From Betaproteobacteria bacterium (GTDB taxonomy: Bacteria > Pseudomonadota > Gammaproteobacteria > Burkholderiales > Casimicrobiaceae), in the NCBI GenBank assembly GCA_013298045.1, contig JAAFJI010000005.1, positions 1 to 42,352 of the forward strand: a DNA stretch of 42,352 nt, read 5' to 3'. Below are positions 23,989-34,564 of the stretch, piece after piece; within the stretch, counting starts at the first letter, position 1; each line of letters starts with the position of its first letter. A program made the translations under genes and the position numbers. The notes under the pieces are model-generated. The model had not been told where the DNA came from, searched no databases, and saw nothing but the letters and a program-made list of their open reading frames with translations.

Positions 23989-26688
23989 CTACGGAAACGT
24001 AGGTACCAATGCGCGGCAAAAAGCGATTTTTTCCACGATATCGCGGAGTCCGCGATCGACGGCCGCTTTGCCATCGAATTCATCAAGCCGTCCGCGTTGC
24101 GACGCAGCGAGCGAGTACGCCTCGACCGATTGCCGGCACAGTCGCGCCCGGGCAGCCGACGAATTGGTGGGTAGTTGCGCTTCGATCGCAAAGAGCTGCG
24201 CGTCCATGCCGTGCAATACCGATACCGAACGCAGCACGTTGATCGAGGTCTTCATGTCATCCGGTAACTGCTCGGCGATCGACTGCGCGAATTGAACCTT
24301 CGATCGAATCGCCTCAACCGGTACGGGAGAGATCGAGTCGGCTTCGGCTTGGACGAGCACGCCTGTGGCAAACAGAAGCAGCGTACGGGTCGCGGGGTCG
24401 CCCGACAACTCGGCGAGACGCTTGAAATGGGCGAACGATTCGTTGGCGTGCACTGCGGCTTGTGCAGGGCGCTTGAACTTCACGCGATCCACGGCGGCGT
24501 TCAGATGCGCCATCGCCAGTTTATTTGCAGTCGTTACGTTGGTCGGATCAGCCGAGTACGCTTTTGTCGCGATCTCTACCGCGCGCGCCGACCATTCGAG
24601 CGCCACGCCTTCGTCGATTGTCCCATCGGGGCGCAGGCTCGCGCGTTCCGAGAGCGTGCCCAGCACGTCGGCAAGCGCACTTTCGACGCGGGAGCGCATT
24701 TTTTGATCGATGTTTTCGGCGAGCAGTGTTTCGAGAAGCGCGCGAGCGCGGTTGGAGTAGTTCACCTGACGACGGATGTCCTCAGCGCTGCTCCCGCGTA
24801 CATAAAAAACGTGGAGCGTTAGAGCCAGTGCGGTCTGTCGGCGCGCGTCTTGAGTCCGGGGTGTTGCTTCGCTAAAGACTTCGCCAATGTCGACCGCGCG
24901 TTGCAGCCAAAGTTTGCTTTCGTCGAGATCGCCGCCCGTGCCAAGATCAGAGCCGACGATGCGAAGCGCGTGTACTAGCTGAGAGGCAAACGCCGCGTTC
25001 GTCGGCTCGGCACGAAGCGCTCTGCCGAGTAACTCAATGCCTTTGAAACTGTACTCGACGGACTTTTTGAGCTGTCCGAGCCCAGCCTCCTCAAGCGCGC
25101 CGGTTGCGTGCGCAAGCTCACGCCAGCCCGCACCCGCCTCCGCCAGCAGCGCCGGGCTGACTGATTGTCCGTCGAGTGTCAGTTCGTTTAAATACTGGAC
25201 CGCGCGATCCAGGGTTTTGCTGCGCACCTCGAGCGTGCCGGGAATCTTTCGCAAGTCCGTGTTAACCGCAAAAATCGTATCTTTCGCGATGCTGCGCACG
25301 CTCGCGAAATGGCGCTCTGCACGCAAGCGCTGCGACTCCATGCGCGCGAGCGCGTCGCGCGCGATTGCAGCCTGATGGCTGGTCGCCGCGATCCCCGCGA
25401 GCAGACCAACGACTGCGACGCTCGCGAAGGTCGCGCTCCATCGGTTGCGCTGTATAAAGCGCTGCATCCGATAGGCGAGCGTGTTGGGCCGTGCGATGAC
25501 AGGAGTATGAGCAAGGAAGCGACCGATGTCCTCTGAGAGCTGTTCGGCGGAGGCGTAGCGTCGCGACGGATCTTTGTGCATCGCCTTGAGCACGATATTG
25601 TCGAGATCGCCGCGCAACGCACGATTGGATCGCGACGTGCCCACGGTCGAGCGCTGATCGTCCGACGTCCCGGTGCGCGTCACGTCGCTGGGCCGTATGG
25701 GATCGGTCTCAACGATTGCTCGCGCGATGTCGAGCGGATGGGTTGTCTTTGCGCGGTACGGGCTCTCGCCAGTGAGCAGTCGATACAGCACTACGCCAAG
25801 CGAGTAGACATCGCTCGCCGTAGTAATCGGTTCGTTCTTGATCTGTTCCGGGCTCGCGTACGCCGGCGTGAGTGCAAAGAGCGTCGGCGTCGCCTCGGGT
25901 GCTTGCATGTTCAGCGCCGCCGCTGGCGGATGTACGAGGCGGGCGATTCCGAAGTCGAGCAACTTCACCCGTCCGCTTTTGTCGATCAAGATATTGCTTG
26001 GTTTTAAATCGCGGTGCACGATCAATCGTTGATGCGCGAAATGAACGGCGCTGCAAATATCGCGAAACACGGCCAGTCGCTCCGCGATTGAGGCTTGATG
26101 CGTCTCACAGTATCGATCCAGCGGCTCGCCATCGACATATTCAAGGACGAAGTAGGGTAGCCCGCGCTCGGTGACGCCGCCGTCGATCAGCCGCGCGATG
26201 TTCGGGTGGTTCAAACTAGCAAGCATCTGCCGTTCGGCGCGAAACCGCGACTCGACGCCTTCCCGCGCTCGCGCGCTCAAATCGTCGCGAACAATCTTGA
26301 TTGCCACTTGCGCTTCGTACTGGGTATCCACCCGTTTTGCAGCGAACACCGAGCCCATACCGCCGGTCGCAATCTCCCGTACGATCTCGTAGGCACCAAG
26401 CCGATGGCCGATCCACTCGGAATGCTGTACTCGCGTCGTGGGTGCGTCAGCGACCGCCGCGGCGCCGGCTCGCAGTGCTGAGACCATCGCTGCGTCGCTC
26501 AGCAGATCTCCGTCGGCCCTGTCGGCAGCGAGCAGCGACACAATTTCTCGATAAGTCGACGTGTCGTCGCCGCACTCCTGGCGGACGAGCGACTCGCGCT
26601 TGACCGGATCGGCGATATCGAGCGCGGCCGCGATGATCTCGCCGATCCGCTCCCAGCGTTGCGATACGTCGATGTTGTCGTTGCTCAT
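23989..26688 (-). CDS. Membrane Ser/Thr protein kinase with helical-repeat C-terminus
   Basis: An 899-residue bacterial Hanks-type kinase. The kinase domain (about residues 97-395) has the glycine loop IATGGMGSVF, Lys131 in AIKIV, catalytic HRDLKPSN (Asp227), DFG (245-247), PAYASPEQ and DVYSLGVVLYRLLTGE, so it should be active. One transmembrane helix (about 418-437) leads to a long periplasmic or outer region of TPR-like helical repeats to the end. An N-terminal helix domain (1-60) resembles that of other ECF-linked kinases. It lies 155 bases after the ECF sigma gene and likely pairs with it. Confidence 0.9.
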   Translation of the reverse strand: MSNDNIDVSQRWERIGEIIAAALDIADPVKRESLVRQECGDDTSTYREIVSLLAADRADGDLLSDAAMVSALRAGAAAVADAPTTRVQHSEWIGHRLGAYEIVREIATGGMGSVFAAKRVDTQYEAQVAIKIVRDDLSARAREGVESRFRAERQMLASLNHPNIARLIDGGVTERGLPYFVLEYVDGEPLDRYCETHQASIAERLAVFRDICSAVHFAHQRLIVHRDLKPSNILIDKSGRVKLLDFGIARLVHPPAAALNMQAPEATPTLFALTPAYASPEQIKNEPITTASDVYSLGVVLYRLLTGESPYRAKTTHPLDIARAIVETDPIRPSDVTRTGTSDDQRSTVGTSRSNRALRGDLDNIVLKAMHKDPSRRYASAEQLSEDIGRFLAHTPVIARPNTLAYRMQRFIQRNRWSATFASVAVVGLLAGIAATSHQAAIARDALARMESQRLRAERHFASVRSIAKDTIFAVNTDLRKIPGTLEVRSKTLDRAVQYLNELTLDGQSVSPALLAEAGAGWRELAHATGALEEAGLGQLKKSVEYSFKGIELLGRALRAEPTNAAFASQLVHALRIVGSDLGTGGDLDESKLWLQRAVDIGEVFSEATPRTQDARRQTALALTLHVFYVRGSSAEDIRRQVNYSNRARALLETLLAENIDQKMRSRVESALADVLGTLSERASLRPDGTIDEGVALEWSARAVEIATKAYSADPTNVTTANKLAMAHLNAAVDRVKFKRPAQAAVHANESFAHFKRLAELSGDPATRTLLLFATGVLVQAEADSISPVPVEAIRSKVQFAQSIAEQLPDDMKTSINVLRSVSVLHGMDAQLFAIEAQLPTNSSAARARLCRQSVEAYSLAASQRGRLDEFDGKAAVDRGLRDIVEKIAFCRALVPTFP

Positions 26689-26843
26689 GGCTGCTCCACA
26701 CGTGTCGAGTGTTGCGAATCTTGCGACAGTCTTCCTGAATAACTCAGCGCTGCCCTTGTGTCTCGGTCGCCATTGTGAAGAAAAAATCGTCGTTCACAAA
26801 TCGCCGTCGTGAATCTTGACGGACCAGAAATAAGGCGTAGCGG

Positions 26844-27458
26844 TCAGGGATTTGGCTCAGCCCGGAGCTCGCGCAACAGAAACAATCGAGCCACCGCCCA
26901 GTCGCGCTTGACCGTAGCAATCGAGGTGTTGAGCGTAGTGGCGATTTCCTCGATCGACTGTTGACCGAAGAACTTCAGGTCTACCACTTGCGATTGGCGC
27001 ACACTCAGCCGCGCGAGCTTTTCGATCGCTTGGTCGAGTGCAATGAAGTCGAGCTCGAGTGCCAGCATGCGGGTCGTTTCGGAGGACTCGCCGGGGATTA
27101 GATCGGCGAGGCACTGTGTGCCGTAGTGGGCGATGGTTCGATCCAGGCTCACGATCTCGACGTCGCCGCCGCGTTTTGTCGCCGCTTTTGTGCGGGCGTG
27201 ATCCACCAAAATGTTGCGCATGACGCGTGAGGCGAGCCGCAGAAAGCTCGGGTGATCAGTGGGCCGCTGGCTCTCGCCCTGCGCGAGTCGCAGGTACGCC
27301 TCATTGATCAGCGCCGTCCGCTGCAACGTGTGATCGGAGCGCTCGGCGCTGAAGTGGATTTGGGCGATCCGCCGTAGTTCTTGATAGGTGCTCGCCGCCA
27401 GCGCCGCGAGCGACGAGTCTGCTGCGAGCGGTGTGCTCGCGGTTTGCGAAGACGTCAT
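26844..27458 (-). CDS. ECF sigma factor (TIGR02999 type)
   Basis: A 204-residue sigma factor with region 2 (TYQELRRIAQIHFSAER, then RTALINEAYLRLAQG, ASRVMRNILVDHARTKAATKRGG) and region 4 (LSVRQSQVVDLKFFGQQSIEEIATTLNTSIATVKRDWAVARLFL). The acidic DAED block of ordinary ECF factors is replaced by RTALINEAY, with a threonine (Thr48) just before. In ECF families tied to Ser/Thr kinases, phosphorylation in this position is needed for activity. No anti-sigma factor is present; the neighbouring kinase is the likely partner. Confidence 0.9.
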   Translation of the reverse strand: MTSSQTASTPLAADSSLAALAASTYQELRRIAQIHFSAERSDHTLQRTALINEAYLRLAQGESQRPTDHPSFLRLASRVMRNILVDHARTKAATKRGGDVEIVSLDRTIAHYGTQCLADLIPGESSETTRMLALELDFIALDQAIEKLARLSVRQSQVVDLKFFGQQSIEEIATTLNTSIATVKRDWAVARLFLLRELRAEPNP

Positions 27459-27539
27459 GGTGCGACTCTATCAGCGTGCCCACCGATTGGCTAGCGCAGA
27501 ATCGGCGGGCGGGTGCTGCGAACGGACAAATAATCGGAA

Positions 27540-27673
27540 CCGCGTGACTGCTAAAAACTTCGAGTCCTATAGCCCATTTAAATAAGGCTTAAACGCAGAT
27601 AAAGTAATTTAGTGATTGTATAAATTTATTAGAGTAAGCTCAAATAAAATAGGGCATGGTATGATTTTTTTAA
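27540..27673. other. AT-rich gap downstream of the GST gene
   Basis: A strongly AT-rich 130-base stretch between the ECF gene and the GST stop. It holds the imperfect palindrome AGCCCATTTAAATAAGGCT near 27567 and a copy of the AAATAGGGCA motif (27648-27657), 17 bases beyond the GST stop on the minus strand. No gene is seen. Confidence 0.5.
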
Positions 27674-28381
27674 TCAGATATACGGCAGTTTTAGCGCTTC
27701 TTTCGCTACGACGCGTTGTACAGCGCCACGCGCGAGCACGCGATGCATGAACGGCGCGAGATGCGCCCAGGCTTCGGCATTACTCGCTTTTTGTGTCGCA
27801 GGTGGTGCGCCCTCGAAGACGCGCGTCCAACGCCCAAGCATGAAGGCGTAGATGTCTACGACGCTGAACTGTCGTCCGAGGAGCCATTCGCCGCCTTGGG
27901 CAGCGCTCGTTTCGAGCTGGTCGTCGAGCTGTTTGAGCATTGCGCAGATGCGTTGCTGGGCGGACGCTTTCACTTGCGCCGCGGCCGAGGTTGCGTCTGC
28001 GGCATTGCGAGCGTTCACGTAGCGATCTGGGTAGAAATACGTGATCAACGCAGGCTGCAACGTGTTGCTGAGCCAGATGAGCCACTTGTAGAACTGCGCA
28101 CGCTCAACTGTTCCAACTCGAGGTGCTAGATTCTTTTCGGGAAATTTGTCTGCGAGATAGAGACAAATCGCTGCCGTTTCATAGAGTACAAGCGGGGGAG
28201 CGTAGTCATCGTCGATCAACACAGGAATCAAACCGTTCGGATTGAGTTTTAAGTACGCTGCCGATTTGTGCGCGTCCTGCGTGCGGTCGACAAGCTTCAA
28301 TTCGAATGCAACGCCCATCTCCTCAAGCAGGATGTGCGGCGTGATTGATGCGTTGCTGGGGTAGTAGTGAAGGGTGAGCAT
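27674..28381 (-). CDS. Glutathione S-transferase family protein
   Basis: A 235-residue cytoplasmic enzyme. The thioredoxin-fold half starts LTLHYYPSNASITPHILLEEMG and has NPNGLIPVLID and YETAAICLYLADKFP, giving the glutathione site with a possible catalytic serine in SNAS. The helical half contains LLGRQFSVVDIYAFML, the usual N-capping box region. The substrate is unknown. It stands alone between AT-rich DNA and the LacI gene. Confidence 0.88.
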   Translation of the reverse strand: MLTLHYYPSNASITPHILLEEMGVAFELKLVDRTQDAHKSAAYLKLNPNGLIPVLIDDDYAPPLVLYETAAICLYLADKFPEKNLAPRVGTVERAQFYKWLIWLSNTLQPALITYFYPDRYVNARNAADATSAAAQVKASAQQRICAMLKQLDDQLETSAAQGGEWLLGRQFSVVDIYAFMLGRWTRVFEGAPPATQKASNAEAWAHLAPFMHRVLARGAVQRVVAKEALKLPYI

Positions 28382-28511
28382 AGGGTAGCAGTGTCTCGCG
28401 GAATTGGCACATTTGCCAGGGATGGTGAATTTGTATCGTAGCGTCTACGGCGGCGCAATTGCCAAGCGTGTAGTCGTGATGCGCGCCGGAAACGCACCGC
28501 GCCGCAGCGCG

Positions 28512-29555
28512 CTATCTAGCGTTTCGCGTAGTCGGCGCTTTCGCGGTGCTGCCGCGAACGATCAACTCAAACGCGAGCAACAGCTGGTGTTCGAACGGAT
28601 GCTCGGTCAATGCGCGGACGATATGCCCGGCGGTAACCCGACCCAGCTCGCGCGTGGGTAGGCCGACAGTGGTTAATGCTGGATTGAGCTCTTGCGCCCA
28701 CTCCTGATCGTCGACGCCGCAGATCGAGAGTTCGCCCGGTACGTTGATGCCAGAGCGTTGCGCCTCAAGAAGCGCACCGGTTGCCAAAAGATCGTTGCCG
28801 CAAATGATCGCCGTCGGCAGCACTCGGCTGCCCAAAAGGGCGCGCAGGCCGAGGCGACCCCCAGCTAAGCTAAACGGCTGTTCGGTGATCTGCTGTGGCT
28901 TAAGCGTGAGACCGCTGCTCCCCAGTGCGGCGGCGACCCCTTCGATGCGACCACGCGCGCGATCATTGTTCTTCTGAAATCCAGAAATTACCCCAAAACG
29001 GCGGTGACCGAGCCCGAGCAGGTGCTCTGCAACGGTGCGACCGACCGCTCGATTGTCAAATCCCACCGACGGCAGACGCGGATCGCACGACCATGTGAGG
29101 AACGCTGGCTTCCCCCAGGTGCGAATTGCACGCCAGGTCGCCGCCGCGTGATCGGTGCCGACTAGCACCAATGCGTCGACACCGCGCTGTTGCATGGTGA
29201 GCACGGCGCGATGTTCGCGTTGAACGTCATAGTCGTGACTTGCCAAGAGCAGTTGGTAGCCGACGTCGTGTAGCGCCAGTTGCAGGGACTGTGTGCTTTT
29301 CGCAAAAATCGCATGGTCAATAGACGGCACGACGCAGCCAATGGTGTGCGTTCGACCCGACGCGAGTGCCCTCGCCGCAGAGTCCGGCACATAGCCGAGT
29401 TCCTTGATCGCACGCAGTACGCTTTCTCTCCGGGTCGCCTTGACCAAATGCGGGTGCGATAAGGCTCGTGACACGGTGGCGGTCGATACGCCCGCTGCCA
29501 GGGCGACGTCTTCGATGCGTACGCGAGGCTGAATACGTGTTGCGCTGGTGCCCAT
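28512..29555 (-). CDS. LacI-family transcriptional regulator
   Basis: A 347-residue repressor. The helix-turn-helix (RIEDVALAAGVSTATVSRALS, about residues 13-33) is followed by the hinge VPDSAARALASGRT and a periplasmic-binding-like ligand domain (IGCVVPSIDHAIFA, CGNDLLATGALLEAQ, SICGVDDQEW). The ATG at 29555 (MGTSATRIQP) fits; a longer frame from 29615 adds an unlikely leader. It is divergent from the transporter/dehydrogenase operon, whose promoter carries a LacI-type palindrome at 29674-29687, so it very probably controls that operon, with the inducer being the imported compound or an intermediate. Confidence 0.93.
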   Translation of the reverse strand: MGTSATRIQPRVRIEDVALAAGVSTATVSRALSHPHLVKATRRESVLRAIKELGYVPDSAARALASGRTHTIGCVVPSIDHAIFAKSTQSLQLALHDVGYQLLLASHDYDVQREHRAVLTMQQRGVDALVLVGTDHAAATWRAIRTWGKPAFLTWSCDPRLPSVGFDNRAVGRTVAEHLLGLGHRRFGVISGFQKNNDRARGRIEGVAAALGSSGLTLKPQQITEQPFSLAGGRLGLRALLGSRVLPTAIICGNDLLATGALLEAQRSGINVPGELSICGVDDQEWAQELNPALTTVGLPTRELGRVTAGHIVRALTEHPFEHQLLLAFELIVRGSTAKAPTTRNAR

Positions 29556-29641
29556 ATCCGTCTGTAGTTTTACGCGTCGCGAACTGAGTGGTTGAGTTGC
29601 GGTGCAGCAATCCAATCGCTCGCGCTATATCGATACTGCGC

Positions 29642-29687
29642 TTGACAAAGCCGACAGCATACCCAAGAATAAATGAAAGCGCTTACA
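29642..29687 (+). promoter_or_regulatory. Operon promoter with LacI-type operator
   Basis: A perfect -35 (TTGACA, 29642-29647), a 17-base spacer and a -10 AAGAAT (29665-29670) point toward the permease gene. Directly downstream, TGAAAGCGCTTACA (29674-29687) has the AAGCGCTT centre of LacI/GalR operators. A repressor here would block transcription initiation. Confidence 0.7.
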
Positions 29688-29716
29688 TTTTTATTGCATT
29701 CGAACCGTAGAACTCA

Positions 29717-30526
29717 ATGAGTGATGTTGCAGGCAATCGACGCATGTTTGTGGGCAGTCGGCTCTCGACGGTGCTGCTCGTGCTCGCGGCGATGATTGTG
29801 CTTTGGTACGTCGCCACTACGATCACTGGATTGGTCGGCCCCGCACGTCTGCCGCAGCCGCTTGAAGTGTGGCAGTCGTTCGTCGCAATCGCGACGGATG
29901 GTTATGGCAACGGTCGCCTTCACCAACACGTTCTACACAGCTTGAAGTTAGTTGCGATGGGCTTTACGGTTGCCGTGTGCGTCGGGGTACCACTTGGCCT
30001 CTGGATGGGACACTCGCGACGTGCAGAAGCGCTCATCAATCCAACTTTTCTATTGCTGCGACCCATTCCGCCGCTTGCGTGGATTCCACTTGCGATCGTT
30101 TGGCTCGGGCTCGGTGATGCTGCGAAAATTTTGGTGATCTTTGTCGCGGCTTTCGTCCCTTCAGTTATCAATAGCTACACCGGCGTGCGCAACATCGACA
30201 AACCTGTGCTTGAAGCCGCTCGCATGCTGGGTATTCGTCGATTTAGCTTTGTCCGCGAGGTGCTTGTGCCAGGCAGCTTGCCGATGATCTTTACTGGACT
30301 TCGCCTATCGCTACAAGCGAGTTGGACCACGCTGGTTGCCGCTGAATTGATCGGGGCACTCTACGGTCTTGGAAGCATTTTGAATCAAGCCGCGCAAGAC
30401 ATTTATCCGGCGATGATTATGGTCGCGATGATTTTTGTCGGGATTTGCGGGGCAACTACGACGTGGTTGCTCGGACAGGTCGAAGCCCGCGCGATGCCGT
30501 GGCGGCACGAAAGAGCGCTGCAATGA
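29717..30526 (+). CDS. SsuC/TauC-type ABC transporter permease 1
   Basis: Inner-membrane permease of 269 residues with about six helices. The ATPase-contact loop reads EAARMLGIRRFSFVREVLVP (around residues 172-191). RPIPPLAWIPLAIVWLGLGD is a strong family signature of nitrate/sulfonate/taurine-type importers. It is the first gene of the LacI-controlled operon, and its stop overlaps the start of a second permease. Confidence 0.9.
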   Translation: MSDVAGNRRMFVGSRLSTVLLVLAAMIVLWYVATTITGLVGPARLPQPLEVWQSFVAIATDGYGNGRLHQHVLHSLKLVAMGFTVAVCVGVPLGLWMGHSRRAEALINPTFLLLRPIPPLAWIPLAIVWLGLGDAAKILVIFVAAFVPSVINSYTGVRNIDKPVLEAARMLGIRRFSFVREVLVPGSLPMIFTGLRLSLQASWTTLVAAELIGALYGLGSILNQAAQDIYPAMIMVAMIFVGICGATTTWLLGQVEARAMPWRHERALQ

Positions 30527-31311
30527 GTCTCGCACGACCGATGACCGATCGCGAACGTTTCGCGCTCACCTGCGTTGGGACGCTTGGCTTTTTCTGCGTC
30601 TGGTATCTGGCCGCGTTTTTTCAGTTTGCCCCTGCAAAGTTTCTGCCCATGCCGCACGAGGTCGCATCGAAGCTCGTGCAGCTTTGTGGGCAGCCGTTTG
30701 CTGGGGCCATCTTGCCGGAGCACCTGCTCGCTAGCCTTAAACGCTACGCCATGGGATTCGGGCTCGCGGCGGTTATTGGCGTGCCGCTCGGTTTGCTCAT
30801 GGGGCGCTTCCGCTGGCTTGATCGCGTTGTCAGTCCCGTTTTCGATTCGCTTCGCTTTATCGCGCCGGTTGCGTGGGTGCCGTTTGCGGCGCTTTGGTTT
30901 GGCACGGGTATCGGCGGACCAACGCTGATCATCTTCGCTGGAGCCTTCCCGCCGTGCCTAATCAATTCGTATCGCGGCGCTAAGAGCGTTGAGGTGAAGT
31001 ATCTTGAGGCAGCAGCCATGCTCGGCATCGGAAGCTATCGAACGATCACCGAAGTGCTCTTTCCAGCAGCGGTTCCCTCGATCATCGCCGGTCTGCGGAT
31101 CGGAGCAGGACTTGGTTGGATGTCGTTAGTCGGTGCCGAGCTCATTGTTGCCAACAGTGGTATGGGCTACATGATTGTGAAAGGGCAGAGCGCGATTGCC
31201 ACAGACATCGTGATGGCGGGCATGATTGCGATTGGCGCAGTCGGTGTCGCAATCGACGTCGCGCTCCGGAAGCTTGAAGCACGCCTGCTTCGCCATCGAC
31301 AAGAGAACTAA
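30523..31311 (+). CDS. SsuC/TauC-type ABC transporter permease 2
   Basis: A second permease of 262 residues in the same family, with FIAPVAWVPFAALWFGTGIG and the contact loop EAAAMLGIGSYRTITEVLFP. Two different permeases imply a heterodimeric channel, where many SsuC systems use one. I chose the ATG at 30523, which overlaps the previous stop as ATGA and gives the usual N-terminus; an upstream in-frame start at 30445 lies inside the first permease. Confidence 0.9.
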   Translation: MSLARPMTDRERFALTCVGTLGFFCVWYLAAFFQFAPAKFLPMPHEVASKLVQLCGQPFAGAILPEHLLASLKRYAMGFGLAAVIGVPLGLLMGRFRWLDRVVSPVFDSLRFIAPVAWVPFAALWFGTGIGGPTLIIFAGAFPPCLINSYRGAKSVEVKYLEAAAMLGIGSYRTITEVLFPAAVPSIIAGLRIGAGLGWMSLVGAELIVANSGMGYMIVKGQSAIATDIVMAGMIAIGAVGVAIDVALRKLEARLLRHRQEN

Positions 31312-31326
31312 AGATATCCATCGATC

Positions 31327-32121
31327 ATGAGCGCTATCGAATTCAAAGACGTTTGCCGCACTTTTCGTCGTGATGGTAAAGACTTGTTGATCTTGGACAG
31401 GATCAATCTCACGGTTGCTGATAAAGAGTTCGTTGCCATTGTCGGTCCGTCGGGATGCGGAAAAACGACGTGCATGCGTATGGCAGCAGGGCTTGAATTC
31501 CCGAGCACTGGAACCGTGAGCGTGTCGGGTAAGCAGGTTATCGAGCCGGGACCCGATCGCGCAGTTGTGTTTCAACAGTTTGCCTTGTTTCCGTGGAAGA
31601 GCGTGCACGAAAACATCGATTTCGGATTGCGCGCGAAAGGGCTTCCGGAAACTGAGCGCCAAAAGATCATCGCGCACTACATCGGGCTCATGAATCTAAA
31701 AGGATATGAAAGCGCTTTCCCCCATCAACTCTCGGGCGGCATGCAGCAGCGCGTCGCCATCGCCAGAGCCTACGCGCTCGACCCCGAGGCGCTCCTCATG
31801 GACGAGCCGTTTGGCGCGCTGGATGCGCAAACGCGGGTTGTGATGCAAGAAGAACTCGTCAAACTAGCTCGTAAGAACCCTCGAACGGTGCTGTTCATTA
31901 CCCATGCGGTGGAAGAGGCGGTTTATCTCGCCGATCGAGTGGTGATCATGACGAGCCGACCCGGTAAAGTGAAAGAAATTCTCGACATAAAGTCGGTACG
32001 CGAAACAGAAAACTGGGATCAACACCAAAAGATAGAAGATGTTATGGATCTCGCCTCGTTTGTTCATTTGCGCAGCAGGATTTGGAAATCACTGCGCGAA
32101 GAGCACGCGGGCGATCATTAA
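31327..32121 (+). CDS. SsuB/TauB-type ABC transporter ATPase
   Basis: Cytoplasmic ATPase of 264 residues that powers the two permeases. Motifs are complete: Walker A VGPSGCGKTT (about residues 41-50), the Q-loop at VFQQFALFPW, signature LSGGMQQRVAIARA, Walker B ALLMDEPFGALD and the switch histidine in FITHAVEEAV. It begins 15 bases after the second permease, so the importer is expressed as a unit. Confidence 0.95.
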   Translation: MSAIEFKDVCRTFRRDGKDLLILDRINLTVADKEFVAIVGPSGCGKTTCMRMAAGLEFPSTGTVSVSGKQVIEPGPDRAVVFQQFALFPWKSVHENIDFGLRAKGLPETERQKIIAHYIGLMNLKGYESAFPHQLSGGMQQRVAIARAYALDPEALLMDEPFGALDAQTRVVMQEELVKLARKNPRTVLFITHAVEEAVYLADRVVIMTSRPGKVKEILDIKSVRETENWDQHQKIEDVMDLASFVHLRSRIWKSLREEHAGDH

Positions 32122-32147
32122 TTCACACACCAAAGGAGACCCGTCAT

Positions 32148-33206
32148 ATGAGAAAGATTTTGGCTTCCACAATACTTGCCGCCGCCGTTAGTTTCGTGAG
32201 CCTGCAACATGCGAATGCGCAGACACTCGCGCCCATCAAAGTGAGTCTGCAGCCGTCTCTCTATTGGGCGCTTCCTTTTCACGTAGCCACTGAAAAAGGC
32301 TGGTGGAAAGAAGCGGGGCTTGCGCCTGAGTTCAGTTCGTTTCCGGCCGGTGTTCCACAAATCGCAGCGTCTGCTGCGAAGTCGTGGGACGTCGGCGGAA
32401 CTGGCTCAGTTCCCGCGGTGTTAGGACACGTTCGCTTCGGTATCAAAACCATTGGTATTACAAACGATGAGTCTGCCGGAAACGCACTGGTTGGAAGTGC
32501 TAAGGCCGCTGCGGAGTTCGCAGCGAATCCGGCGAACGCCTTGCGCGGAAAAACCATTACGTTGACCCAGAACTCGACTGCCGACTTCGCCGTTCAATCG
32601 TGCCTGAAAAAATATGGCCTGAAGAAGTCCGACGTGGTGATGAAGAACATGGCTCAGGCAGAGATCATCTCGGCTATTTCTTCGAACAACACCGATTGGG
32701 CGGGAATGTGGGCACCCAATACGTACACAGTCGAAGAAAAGTCAGGTGCAAAGATTCTTTGTACTGGCAAGGACGGCGGTGCAACCGTACCCGGCGCGCT
32801 CATTGCGCGTGGCGACTACGCTAAAGAGAATCCGCAAAACGTCGCCAAGTTTCTCGCGGTTTATCTCCGCGCGTGGAGCTGGATGAATGCGAATCGCGGC
32901 GAATCAATCAAGATGATGAAAGACTTCTACGCAAAAGGTGGTGTTTCTCTCAGCGACGCAGCCATGAATAAAGAATTTGAAACTCGCCCCACGTTCAATC
33001 TTGCCCAGCAGCTCAAGATGATGGAGCGCAAGGGCGCGGACGGTAATTCGCAGGTTGACGGTTGGTTCAACGAATTGGCGAACTTCATGCGCGAGACCGG
33101 TGCCGTACCACAAGCCCCAAAAGTCTCCGATTTCGTCACCGACGAATTCATGAAGCTTGTCAACGCAGACCCGAAACTCCGCGAATTTGCGAATTCAACG
33201 AAGTAG
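32148..33206 (+). CDS. Periplasmic substrate-binding protein (SsuA/NMT1-like)
   Basis: Binding protein of 352 residues with a signal peptide (LASTILAAAVSFVSLQHANA) cleaved near residue 25. The mature start IKVSLQPSLYWALPFHVATE and the block DVGGTGSVPAVLGH match the sulfonate/taurine/thiamine-precursor type. The ATG at 32148 has a clear AAAGGAGA ribosome site; the longer frame to 32082 overlaps the ATPase. It presents the substrate to the importer encoded just upstream. The ligand is unproven; a small organosulfonate is the favoured guess. Confidence 0.88.
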   Translation: MRKILASTILAAAVSFVSLQHANAQTLAPIKVSLQPSLYWALPFHVATEKGWWKEAGLAPEFSSFPAGVPQIAASAAKSWDVGGTGSVPAVLGHVRFGIKTIGITNDESAGNALVGSAKAAAEFAANPANALRGKTITLTQNSTADFAVQSCLKKYGLKKSDVVMKNMAQAEIISAISSNNTDWAGMWAPNTYTVEEKSGAKILCTGKDGGATVPGALIARGDYAKENPQNVAKFLAVYLRAWSWMNANRGESIKMMKDFYAKGGVSLSDAAMNKEFETRPTFNLAQQLKMMERKGADGNSQVDGWFNELANFMRETGAVPQAPKVSDFVTDEFMKLVNADPKLREFANSTK

Positions 33207-34559
<1,353 letters not shown>

Positions 34560-34564
34560 CGATT

